This document shows, one piece after another, positions 48,701 through 56,634 of a DNA stretch of 64,000 bases. The notes beneath the pieces are model-generated. The model worked only from the letters and a program-made list of their open reading frames with translations. It had not been told where the DNA came from and made no database searches. This stretch comes from Diadema setosum (lineage: Eukaryota > Echinodermata > Echinoidea > Diadematoida > Diadematidae). The position numbers were made by a program, and so were the translations under genes. Numbering within the stretch: position 1 is the stretch's first letter; each line of letters starts with the position of its first letter. The stretch is from assembly GCF_964275005.1 (NCBI RefSeq), contig NW_027307658.1, forward strand, positions 124,001 to 188,000, read 5' to 3'.

Positions 48701-49785
48701 ATTGTCGTGGATCTCTCTCGCGACAAGTAACCCGTTCCCTCGCAATCGGCCAAAAGATCGAGGCCGCGCCGGGCGGGCCGGGCTGGGCTCTCGGTACCCC
48801 ACCATACTATGCACTGCTTGTGTGTGTGTTCTCTCGGCTCTGCGCACAGCTGCTGTGAGATCGTGCGCTGACCGGCAGGCGGCGATCAGCCACAGTATAA
48901 AATAACGATGTAACCACAGAACTAGAGTTCTGTGGATGTCACCCGGCCACCGGAAGTTTTGATAGATGGCGCTCTTTACAAAAAAAAAAGTTCTGGCATC
49001 AAAATAATGGCTAGTGCAGACCGGCTTTAACAGATTCTATTATTCATGAAACTACATACAAATTGCATACAAACATTCAAATTTGTAATCACCACTGTTG
49101 AAGTGTAATTTCTATTTTCTCTGAATGCCTTGAAGAACTTGACAAGTTAAAAATAATATTGTCATATTGTTATGTTAGCTAGATCAGCAATACAAAAAAC
49201 AAAACCAAAAAAAAAAAACCCAAAAAATCTTCACATCATATATTACATTTAAAGCCCCAATAAAACATTGAAAAAATGCTGGCGGGTATTGATTCATCAA
49301 CTTTGTCAATGATTTCCACAATCCTGGCACAAAACATACATCCTAGCATATCCTGGCATATTATCCTGACATATTCTGGTATATTATCCTGACATATTCT
49401 GGCATATTCTGGTATATTATCCTGACATATTCTGGCATATTATCCTGGCATATCCTGACATATTATTCATGAAACTACTATACAAACATCAAAATTTGAA
49501 ATCACTGCTGTTGGAGTGTAATTTCTATTTTCTCTGAATGCCCTGAAGAACTTGACAAGTTAAAAGCAATATTGTTGTATTGTCATGTTAGCCTGATCAG
49601 CAGTAAAAAAAAAAAGAAACAAAGTTTGCATCATATATCACATTTAAAGCCCCAATAAAACATTGAAACAATGCTGGCAACAATCAATTCATCAAGGATT
49701 ACCTCTTTGTCAATGATGTCCACAATCCTGGCACAAACCACACATCCTGGCATATCAAAGTAGTTCTCAAAGTAACGGAAGCTAC
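38904..49785 (-). CDS. NT5DC1: NT5DC1-like 5'-nucleotidase domain protein, 3' eight exons (partial)
   Basis: Exons in order: 49785-49703, 47616-47532, 45473-45299, 43542-43445, 42629-42511, 41834-41673, 41013-40785 and 38998-38904. All have GT/AG ends and compatible phases (2/0, 0/1, 1/2, 2/1, 1/0, 0/0, 0/1, 1/stop). They give 348 residues. The product matches human NT5DC1, recalled from memory, in order and spacing: YFENYFDMPG with CARIVDIID, FLLTSSHVDY, ARKPGYFT, SYLKKVTGK, VAYFGDSVRSDI, LILEELE, QWGSFFTD and the TAGFYPQPP end. HAD motifs II (TSS), III (Lys in RKPG) and IV (GDSxxxD) are present. Motif I (DxDxT) should be in the N-terminal 120 or so residues, whose exons I could not find up to 64000. 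A cytosolic HAD phosphatase of uncertain substrate. Confidence 0.9.
39638..40404. mobile_element. 767-bp inverted-repeat element, TATGTGACCCGC ends
   Basis: The terminal inverted repeats are 37 bp with one mismatch (39638-39674 and 40368-40404): ATATGTGACCCGCTACAACA, then AAATG(A/G)TCCTAAAGTCG. The centre is relatively GC-rich. No transposase frame. It lies in the last intron of the NT5DC1-like gene. The subterminal sequence (GCTTTAAATTGATATATAAC) echoes the 5.5-kb element and the elements at 46.0-47.5 kb. Confidence 0.85.
40785..41013 (-). CDS. NT5DC1: NT5DC1-like exon g
   Basis: 229 bases, phase 0 to 1. Encodes SGQWGSFFTD, an acidic linker (LPEGHAHSNEDVQDGPGQ), then LWGYFIQTYATTAIPQLDYI. 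This matches the human KKWGSFFID and the ISTYSTIAIPSIE segment. Confidence 0.88.
41221..41296. repeat. GAT/GAC/AAT triplet repeat
   Basis: GATGATGATGACGACGACAA, then GATGATGATGATAATAATAA and further AAT triplets, in an intron of the NT5DC1-like gene. Poly-Ser/Leu frames on the other strand are artefacts. Confidence 0.9.
41673..41834 (-). CDS. NT5DC1: NT5DC1-like exon f (HAD motif IV)
   Basis: 162 bases, phase 0 to 0. Begins VAYFGDSVRSDI (HAD motif IV, metal-binding Asp), then PFLILEELEAEG and a charged linker ending KRTKIR. The donor GTATGG is slightly weak, but its phase fits the next exon. Confidence 0.88.
42511..42629 (-). CDS. NT5DC1: NT5DC1-like exon e
   Basis: 119 bases, phase 1 to 0. 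Encodes DNKEGKEVTTLESGGKYLQG, then NVQVFHSYLKKVTGKENPQ, matching the human GNAVHLYELLKKMTGKPEPK stretch. Confidence 0.88.
43445..43542 (-). CDS. NT5DC1: NT5DC1-like exon d (HAD motif III)
   Basis: 98 bases, phase 2 to 1. Encodes KDWKDIFDICMMYARKPGYF and TKDPSERPFFTI. The Lys of ARKPG is the HAD motif III lysine. Acceptor TCCAACAG, donor GTGAGT. Confidence 0.9.
44697..44723. repeat. GA microsatellite
   Basis: (GA)n of about 12 units in an NT5DC1-like intron. Confidence 0.9.
45299..45473 (-). CDS. NT5DC1: NT5DC1-like exon c (HAD motif II)
   Basis: 175 bases, phase 1 to 2. Encodes DKGGYFPTYKANP through VTFLLTSSHVDYSESLLENI. TSSH corresponds to HAD motif II, which binds the phosphate. Acceptor CTCAATAG, donor GTGAGG. 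Confidence 0.9.
45750..45790. repeat. CA microsatellite
   Basis: (CA)n of about 18 units just upstream of exon c, in an intron of the NT5DC1-like gene. Confidence 0.9.
46007..46689. mobile_element. 683-bp inverted-repeat element, GTGACC(C/G)TGCATCACAAAA ends (copy A)
   Basis: The terminal inverted repeats are 23 bp with one mismatch (46007-46029 and 46667-46689). The inside contains GATTCTAAGCTTTATAATGA and no coding frame. A second copy in the same orientation begins 145 bp later. Confidence 0.82.
46835..47474. mobile_element. 640-bp inverted-repeat element of the same family (copy B)
   Basis: The left end GTGACCCTGCATCACAAAA and right end TTTTGTGATGCACGATTACA are inverted copies. The inside aligns with copy A throughout in the same orientation. 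A CT microsatellite (about 46774-46807) lies between the two copies. Probably two insertions, or one duplication. Confidence 0.8.
47532..47616 (-). CDS. NT5DC1: NT5DC1-like exon b
   Basis: 85 bases, phase 0 to 1, encoding AGKRQDEYNFLPDVMDSFVQ and VYQRENFA. Acceptor TTTGACAG, donor GTATGT. A MITE ends about 58 bp past the donor. Confidence 0.85.
48198..49030. mobile_element. Candidate inverted-repeat element with a CpG-rich core
   Basis: TTAAAGTGGGTCTGCA at the left and TGCAGACCGGCTTTAA at the right are inverted copies with two mismatches. They enclose about 800 bp whose centre (48290-48890) is much richer in GC and CpG than the surrounding intron. Several overlapping short frames exist in the core but none is conserved or flanked by splice sites. 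It could instead be an intronic CpG island with promoter activity. Confidence 0.45.
49030..49330 (-). pseudogene. Decayed tandem duplicate of exon a and its flank
   Basis: About 49030-49345 aligns with about 49462-49760. The shared text includes GTAATTTCTATTTTCTCTGA, AGAACTTGACAAGTTAAAA and TTAAAGCCCCAATAAAACAT. The duplicate carries the 3' part of exon a in changed form (ATGTTTTGTGCCAGGATTGT, then GGAAATCATTGACAAAG). It has lost the splice donor, because the AGAG|GTAATC of the real exon is replaced by TTGATG. It is not expected to be spliced. Confidence 0.7.
49331..49465. repeat. Minisatellite of ATCCTGGCATATT units
   Basis: About ten degenerate 11-14-bp units (TCCTGACATATTCTGGTATATTA-type). 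The unit matches the coding strand complement in exon a (ACATCCTGGCATATCAAAG, encoding DMPGC). It lies exactly where the duplicated exon breaks off, so it probably expanded from exon sequence. Confidence 0.75.
49703..49785 (-). CDS. NT5DC1: NT5DC1-like exon a
   Basis: 83 bases, entering at phase 1 (two bases finish a shared codon) and leaving at phase 0. Encodes SFRYFENYFDMPGCVVCARI and VDIIDKE, matching the human YDNYFDLPGALLCARVVDYL segment. Acceptor CACTGCAG, donor GTAATC. The part coding MPGC resembles the unit of the neighbouring minisatellite. Confidence 0.88.
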
Positions 49786-49799
49786 CTGCAGTGAGAGAT

Positions 49800-52700
49800 T
49801 TGACAGGAAAGAAAGTAGAACCAATGAGAGATCTTCTAATTGATAATGACTACTTCGTCGCAAGTTTGCTGCAGCCAAAGACAAACAGGTAAGGACCATT
49901 GTGAATACTTCACAATGAAGTTACATCATCATTCATAACTTACCCATAAAATATTAATACTATAATAGACATTTTCTTTTCCATGTGATTACCACTGAGG
50001 ACAAACTTCAACAAGATCAATACATCATGGCTGCCAACATTAGGACCAAAATATATCTGTATTTTAAATAAATTGTATATAGATTTCAAAAGGCTCAACT
50101 TTAACAGTATCTTAGTACTGGGAGCCATTAGAAATTGATGTCAGTTTATCTTTTGATGGCTGGATTGGGTAACAAAGATTCAAGGAGGACTGTATTATTT
50201 TCCTTTTCTTTTGAACCAACCTATTTTTTTTTTTTTTGAAGAACAAAATTTTCAAATTCAAAGCCTTAAGTGGCCTGAACGGACCACAAGAGAACAAAGT
50301 TTGTGTCAAGTTGTAATATACAATTTATATAAATTTTCTAACAAATCAGACAGGACCATTTCCACCAACAACAATTTTGTTGATTTATGCCATCCATCAT
50401 GGGAATCATGCTAACAAAAGTAATGATTCAAATTGAAAAGCTGATTATAGACTCCTCTGAAAGTAGTAATTCAGAGAAATAATTGTTACAACAAATGGTA
50501 ATGTTTTTCATTAGTACATTAGCCATAAACACTCTGCTAACTTAAATCTTTCACATGCTATGTACTCTTTTGTTCATTAGGAAAGGGAGGCAGACTTGTC
50601 TCCACACTACAGTGCAAATCACTCACTACACTAAATGTACATCGCAAAAACACAAAAGAGCACACTATAGTCAGATAATACTCTAACTTTTATCTTGCAA
50701 ACATCTATCTTGTAGCAACGCATGATGCATTCAGTTTGCTTTGCTTGGTATTCCAAGTCTCCTCATACAGCTCCCATGTGACGTGCATGGATCACTTGAT
50801 CAAAATTGTTCAAGGCCTTGTTTCACAAAGCTGTTTCATAAATTCATGCGTGACTTTAGGAGCGACTGGAATATGAAGTGCCAATATGTGTGCTCATCTT
50901 TTGTTCCTTACATTTTCACAAAATATGGCTGTACAAACGTGGATGTCAATGTTTAATCTACATGTACATCAGGGCACTTTCAACTAAAAACATGTGTTAA
51001 CACGTAAGAATAATCAAACAGTATCATCTATTCTGCATATTTCAACTTTTTAGCTGATGACATTAACATTGATTAGGAAACCCACTTGGCTTGCCATATT
51101 CAAGTCATTCATAACGTCATGCACAACGATACGAACAGCTTTATGAAACAGGGCCCAGGTCAGGGTTCAGACTTAGGGGATTCCCCATTATGGCATCTAC
51201 CAAGTGCAAGACATTCCGTACAGACATGCGGGTAAACAGGTATAATTGTATAGGTGAGGCACTGACAAGAAAGCAAGAAACTTGGCAAAATGGGTGAGTA
51301 CATATTCTTTTTTTTCTACATTTACTGAATCAGTGCATAAAGCTCACGATTTGTGCAGACAAACGTGCATTTAGGGAAGAATTCAATGTAATGATTAAAC
51401 CATTCTACTTATTCATAACTGCATTTTACCAAAAAAAAGAGAAAAAGTTGACCCAAATGTTATACGTAGTAAAAGACACATTCTGCATTGTAGCAACTGC
51501 AGACATTTTAGAAGAAATATAATTTCTTTTTCACCTAAACCAGTCATAGAATAAGGCCCAATTAAATTATTCACCTTTATCTCTACTGTTGTAGTTCTTA
51601 CTCTTAAGTTTGCACTATGCCTATTAAAGTTTAATTGAAAAGTGGATCTTATTTTTCTTAATTGATCATCACTTCACCTCATTACAGGCAATAACAGTTC
51701 ATGGTATAGAAGTCTTTACGTTAATGCAATGATGATAGTAATGAATTACAGGAGCTGGTTCTTGTTACTTTAAACATGTGGATATATCATACACATATAA
51801 CTTTTTTCCCCACACTTTTTCTTTTGCCATTGGCGAGCAAGTCTAAGCTACTATATAGTAAAATAATATTACAGCATGCTATATAGTCAGTGTAATATAG
51901 TAATCTAATATAGTAATGTGGTAATAGTATGAAGTATGTTGCAAAAACAATCCTGAAACCATAAACTCCTGATGAGTAATTCATTTCCTGACAGTGGAAA
52001 TCCTCACATCACCTGACTCTAAGCTTCTTATATTGATGAAGAATTTGTCTCAATCAGTTCAACTGACCTACCACAGAAGTGGTATGAAAGGTGGCCATCA
52101 TACAAACAAAGTCTGAGAAAAATGAGCTTTGAAGTCCAAAGGCAGTCAAAGGCATTATTTACCATTTGCAGATGAAACAAAACCCAGCATTAGTGCTTTA
52201 AAATGGTTCTAAAACATGAGTTAGGGATAGAAACAACCACTGTAAAAAATTTAATCAGTAAATTCGGTGTTAAGTAAATCTACAAAATGTGAACAACAGT
52301 AATGAATAAAAATGAGTCCAGACTAAACCGTCTACAGTTACGGTTTATTGAGAAAAATACTGATATCTCCTTTTCATATATTTTAGGCTTTATTGCAAAA
52401 ATGTTGTATGGTAGGATGTTTTGTGGTGCAACAAACCTATGCATATGCATCAAATGTGATAGCATGAACACTTTTAAACTCACTGCTCCCAAAGGTAAAC
52501 AGGACTTTCAAGCATGAAGGAGACAAGGCATTAAAACACAGAAGTTCAATAAAAAGTACATGTAACATAATAAGACTCAAACTCTTGCTTTTGGCTGGAG
52601 ATCTCCTGCTTTGAAGCCATTTTTTGAAAAAAAGTTCATGTTAGAGTTTGAATTTCTCCCACCCTGGATATGTGTTTTGTCTAAAGATGTACTTACTCCC

Positions 52701-53580
52701 ATTCTAGCAGTTTTACCTCAATTAGTTTGTTTTAAATTAAAAAAAGGAGACTAAGATAGCCCAAGAAAACATCTATAGCGACCCAACCTGTACAGGACAT
52801 TGCACTCATGATGTGTGCTACATGCGCATATTATGAGCATGTTAGTGGAATCTAAGTCTCCAGTTTGCTAGGGGGTCCATGTAAGATCATCTCCAGTTTA
52901 AAGGGACTGTACAGTTCTGGTTGAGTTGGGGATTCATGTTTTGGACATTCCTAAGTGAGATAATGAAAAACCTCATATGAAATATGAAAAAGCATGAAAA
53001 TTGGTTTTCAAATGTCTGAGATATCCAAAAAAATGATAATGATAAAAGGCGACAGGCCACACTTTTTTTAGGATCTCTTTGTTTCACCTTGTTTTTGGAT
53101 ATCTCAGCCATTTCAAAAACGATTTTCATCAAATAAACTTTTGATACCCCTTAGAACTGCATGCTCTTTGACATCTCATAGAGTGGTTTCTGAATATCTC
53201 GCAAAACTTTAAAGCTAAATCCTCACCTCAACAGAACTGACACACCCTTTAATACATGGTTCAAGGGTTGGATTCTCTGTAACATACATGTATGCTGCAG
53301 AAAGAAAGAGAGAGTGTAATTCAACTATTCTAATAAGAGTAATAAATTCAAGCTAGCAATGGCCATGCCATCACACTTTTGATTATCAAACAAACTTCCA
53401 TTTTCAGAGTTTTCACCATAATTGCTCTATCTGGCATTCAAATTAGACTTTAATAGGGTTTGTAACTTTACAAAAATAAAGCCATGACTGATAATCATTC
53501 TTAGTGTTGAGCATTATTCCATTCACTGTTGTGTGCAGAAATTCTAGTTAAAATATTCACATTACCATATATTCTTCTTC
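49800..53580. other. No confident gene; expected to hold or precede the 5' exons of the NT5DC1-like gene
   Basis: I looked on the minus strand for the DxDxT exon (GFDLDHTL-like) and the DLEDGN-like segment and did not find them. Besides the element at 50813-51156 there are only AT-rich stretches and homopolymers. Confidence 0.4.
50813..51156. mobile_element. 344-bp inverted repeat with GGCCCTGTTTCATAAAGCTG-type ends
   Basis: The left arm (GGCCTTGTTTCACAAAGCTG) and the complement of the right arm (GGGCCCTGTTTCATAAAGCT) match loosely over about 65 bp, through GCATGAC..GACTGGAATATG. No coding capacity. MITE-like. Confidence 0.55.
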
Positions 53581-53831
53581 TTGCAGGTATCACAGGTCAT
53601 GTCATACAAAAGACTCCTGAAGGGTGTACAATTGACCGGTAGACAATAAAAACCAATCCTGGTGTTTTGTCATGGCAGAACTTTGACACAAAAGTTGGAC
53701 CAATGTGACGGCAAATTATTCCGAAGCTCTCGCGAGACCCTGTTCTCTGGACATCAAACTTTACTGACTCTGGCAAGATGAACACAATGTTAACATCTGT
53801 CTCAATCAAATGTAAAAAAGCCTCTGAAACT

Positions 53832-54890
53832 ATGGGAAATCTGTGCGGTTCACAAGGAATGTGTATGCTCATAGTGGAATCCATTCTGTTCACATATTTC
53901 CTACCAGGTGTCTTAATGCAGTCAATTTTTACAGAAGGGCAAGATGCATTTGTGGAGTACTCATTCCCTGATATCAACCCTTCAAGTGTAGCTGTTGAAA
54001 TAAGAAAAGGCTCCATAATAATATTTGAAAGGACTAGAAAGGAAAACTTGAATGCCCAGCAAGCAAACAGAATAAAGATATCCACTGAAGCAAGGGGCGA
54101 AAATACAGTTGTGAGACTGAGTATTACCAACATCACAAGAGAGGATGCGAGTGCATACCAATGTGTTCTATACAACAGTCAGGGAACCATAGTTCTGGAG
54201 AGCCAAGAAAACCTTATACTGGTTGAATTTCCCCCAGGACCAGCCAACTGTAGCAGTGCTGAATCATCTGAAGTCTCTATCCAGAACTATCTCGGCAGTG
54301 ACGATACTTGGACTGTCATCAAATGTCATGCTACGAGGGGTACAAAGTCCGGATACATTGCCTGCTTTAATCCTGATCTCAGGTTACCCCCTTTGAACAT
54401 GCATTCAAACAGAACCCATTTGATTGGAATGTTCTGGGCCAAGAAGAACACGCCTGTATTCTGCTGCTCTGCTACATATAGGAATGATGTAGACAGGTGC
54501 ACATGCACCGAGTATAAGAGTCACAAGGAACAGGCCCTTTGCTCCTCTACACCTAATGAAGTAGAGTTTATCACAAGTGCATACCAGCCTGACAAGGCAA
54601 CTCCTTCAAAGACATCTGTATCTAACTCACAATCTACTGAAGACACCCCATTCCAAGGGCCATATTGTATGAATGACACTGTAGGGATAATGGGTTTGTG
54701 CTTGGCATTGGTAATTTCTTGCTTTATCATTGCTATTGTTACACTTGTCTATGTGCTGAAAGTACACAAGCAATCCAAGTTAAAAGAAGAAAAAGAAATA
54801 TATGAGCCAGCCAAGTCAACCGAAGAAGAATACAAGCAAGCCAGGTCAACAGACTATACACGTACCTACAAATTATGCTTTGAGTGCTGA
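53832..54890 (+). CDS. Intronless Ig-like type I membrane protein, tailed form
   Basis: A 352-residue single-exon frame from ATG 53832; an ATG at 53778 is also in frame, but 53832 puts the signal peptide at the N-terminus and matches the paralogue at 20240. Order: signal peptide (1-30), V-like Ig domain (EGQDAFVEYSF with Glu at the B-strand Cys position; ASAYQCVLY F strand), cysteine-rich second Ig-like domain (YIACFNPD, GMFWAKK, PVFCCSATY), a Ser/Thr-rich stalk of about 45 residues, a membrane span at about 285-308, and a tail of about 43 residues with four tyrosines (IYEP, EYKQ, DYTR, TYKL). None fits a strict ITIM or ITAM. N-glycosylation sites: NIT, NCS, NRT, NDT. The pyrimidine-rich CTTCTTCTTGCAG near 53585 may be the acceptor of a 5'UTR intron. 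A signalling receptor is inferred. Confidence 0.87.
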   Translation: MGNLCGSQGMCMLIVESILFTYFLPGVLMQSIFTEGQDAFVEYSFPDINPSSVAVEIRKGSIIIFERTRKENLNAQQANRIKISTEARGENTVVRLSITNITREDASAYQCVLYNSQGTIVLESQENLILVEFPPGPANCSSAESSEVSIQNYLGSDDTWTVIKCHATRGTKSGYIACFNPDLRLPPLNMHSNRTHLIGMFWAKKNTPVFCCSATYRNDVDRCTCTEYKSHKEQALCSSTPNEVEFITSAYQPDKATPSKTSVSNSQSTEDTPFQGPYCMNDTVGIMGLCLALVISCFIIAIVTLVYVLKVHKQSKLKEEKEIYEPAKSTEEEYKQARSTDYTRTYKLCFEC

Positions 54891-54977
54891 CCCAGATTCA
54901 GATGACCATATCCATTGCATCCCTGGTTGGGAGTGAATGTCCATGTCATGTTTCAGATTCTCATCAAAGAAACGGGA

Positions 54978-55410
54978 ACTAGTCCTGCCATCTTCGTAAA
55001 GAATTTAAAGTTTGATAAGGCATATACTAACAAAGATACAAAATGAAAATGCTGTACCTTTGAAACCCATTTGCACATCCAAGATAGTATCTGTGGGAAA
55101 AGTTGTTATCTTATGACATGATCCTTTTCACAAAGTCTATAGAGCCCATGTGTGTGAAAAATGGGGGCTATATGCCATGTATTTACAAAGATGCAATCCC
55201 AGACGAGCTATTTTTTACCCTTGATCCTACTTTACACAGCCAAGATGGCGTCTGATCAGAAAGTTGTTATTTCATGAAACAATCCATTTGACATGGCTTA
55301 AACTTGTCAAAAATATGGGAGTGATAGGGCATGTAATTACCAAGATGCAGGATGAAACAAAGGAGAAGAAGATTAAAGAAAGAATTTGTACGGATAAAGA
55401 AGGTACAACT
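54978..55410. repeat. Diverged relative of the repeat block at 9.4-10.8 kb
   Basis: Two direct subunits share CCAAGAT(A/G), GTTGTTAT(C/T)T(T)ATGA and GGGCATGTA motifs with 9440-9760, including CACAGCCAAGATGGCGTCTG. The end (TTTGTACGGATAAAGAAGG) recalls 11760-11780. Much more diverged than the intron copy. Confidence 0.5.
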
Positions 55411-55426
55411 TTCAGTTTGCGTTCTG

Positions 55427-56634
55427 CACTCTTATTTCTGCGGCGTCAAAAATAACTCGGAAAGTATGAAATGTGACTCGGAAATGATGCCAGCTGGGAG
55501 TCAACTCCTTCCAAGTGAAAGCTACTCGGACTTCCGAGTCAAATGATTTCACTCGGATTCCGAGTCACTTTCCGAGTCATTCCTGTGGCGTCAAATTAAC
55601 TCAGAAAGTGTCAACTTTGACTCGGAAATGGGGTCAGTTAGGTGCAATCTATTCCAGCAAAATGACATGGATTTCCGAATCAAAAGATCACAATTTCACT
55701 CTGATACGGTGTCGTTTCCCGCATTGTAAGTAACCCATTTTGGTGTAGTAATGACTCAGATTTTGTGTGCACTTTTCTAGAGGAATGCGGAATGGAGGAA
55801 TACATAGGAGTTTTCATCGGTGAGTACCCACCTCATTCACAACACTCATATAAATAATTGCCTGAAACATGGTCTAAACAGTCAGTTTTATCAAGGGCAA
55901 AATGAACTTTCAACAAGGACACATTGACTGGTAATGGCGTAGTCGTAGGCGGCCGTACGGTAGCTCGAATTAGCAATCAAGATCGTATGTGTATTTTATG
56001 TATGTACAGTGGAGGTGTAGCTAGGTAGGTTCACATCTATTGTAGATTGGTTCTAACGTATAGCATACATAGCCCAGGGCTACGTACAAAAGGTACGAGC
56101 TACATTTGTACCGTACGGCTACGCCATTACCAGTCAATGTATCCGTGTCGAAAGTTCATTTTGCCCTAAATAAAACTGACTGTTTAGACCATGTTTCAGG
56201 CAATTATTTATATGAGTGTTGTGAATGAGGTGGGTACTCAGCGATGAAAACTCCTATGTATTCCTCCATTCCGCATTCCTCTACAAAAGTGCACATAAAA
56301 TTGTCCATCTTGAAGACAAAAAGTTGCAAGACATCTCGCGGCCGTGGCGGATCGTCGAGAAATGATTTTTTTTTTTTTTTTTTTTTTTTGCGGGGGTACT
56401 ATGTCACATAGGACACATGACATGTTTTGTCCAATTGTAGCGTGCGTATGTCATGTACACCGTGCTGGGTATTTCTGATGTGACTCTGCGCAGGTGTAAA
56501 ATGTCCGACAACCAAAATGATAACTCAGATTTGAGTCGGAAGTACACGGTTGGTGTTAAATTTACACGGATCGGAGTGAAAATTTTTTGACTCGGATTCA
56601 GATTTGAAATTTTGACTCGGCAGAAATAAGAGTG
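55427..56634. mobile_element. 1.2-kb foldback element with nested inverted repeats
   Basis: The outer ends are 25-bp inverted repeats with two mismatches (CACTCTTATTTCTGC..GTCAAAA). Inner arms of nearly 200 bp (about 55761-55955 and about 56125-56300) are inverted copies at high identity (GAGGAATGCGGAATGGAGG; CATTGACTGGTAATGGCGTA). Both ends carry many GACTCGGAA motifs in both directions. A T21-type tract at about 56365-56389 lies in the right part. No transposase frame. Confidence 0.75.

Noticed and set aside
52060-52165. Minus-strand stretch (FFSDFVCMMATFHTTSVV) ending at a GTCAGT donor whose phase fits exon a of the NT5DC1-like gene
   Set aside because: The residues do not resemble the expected NT5DC1 segment beyond a few positions, no acceptor-bounded exon is evident upstream, and the sequence looks like intron or repeat.
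53597-54175. 192-codon minus-strand frame
   Set aside because: Lies antisense to the tailed Ig gene, whose plus-strand frame is supported by its paralogue.
54780-54890. ITIM or ITAM in the tail of the Ig protein
   Set aside because: The tyrosine contexts (EIYEP, EEYKQ, TDYTR, RTYKL) do not satisfy the (I/V/L/S)xYxx(I/V/L) rule, and no YxxL/I pair with ITAM spacing exists.
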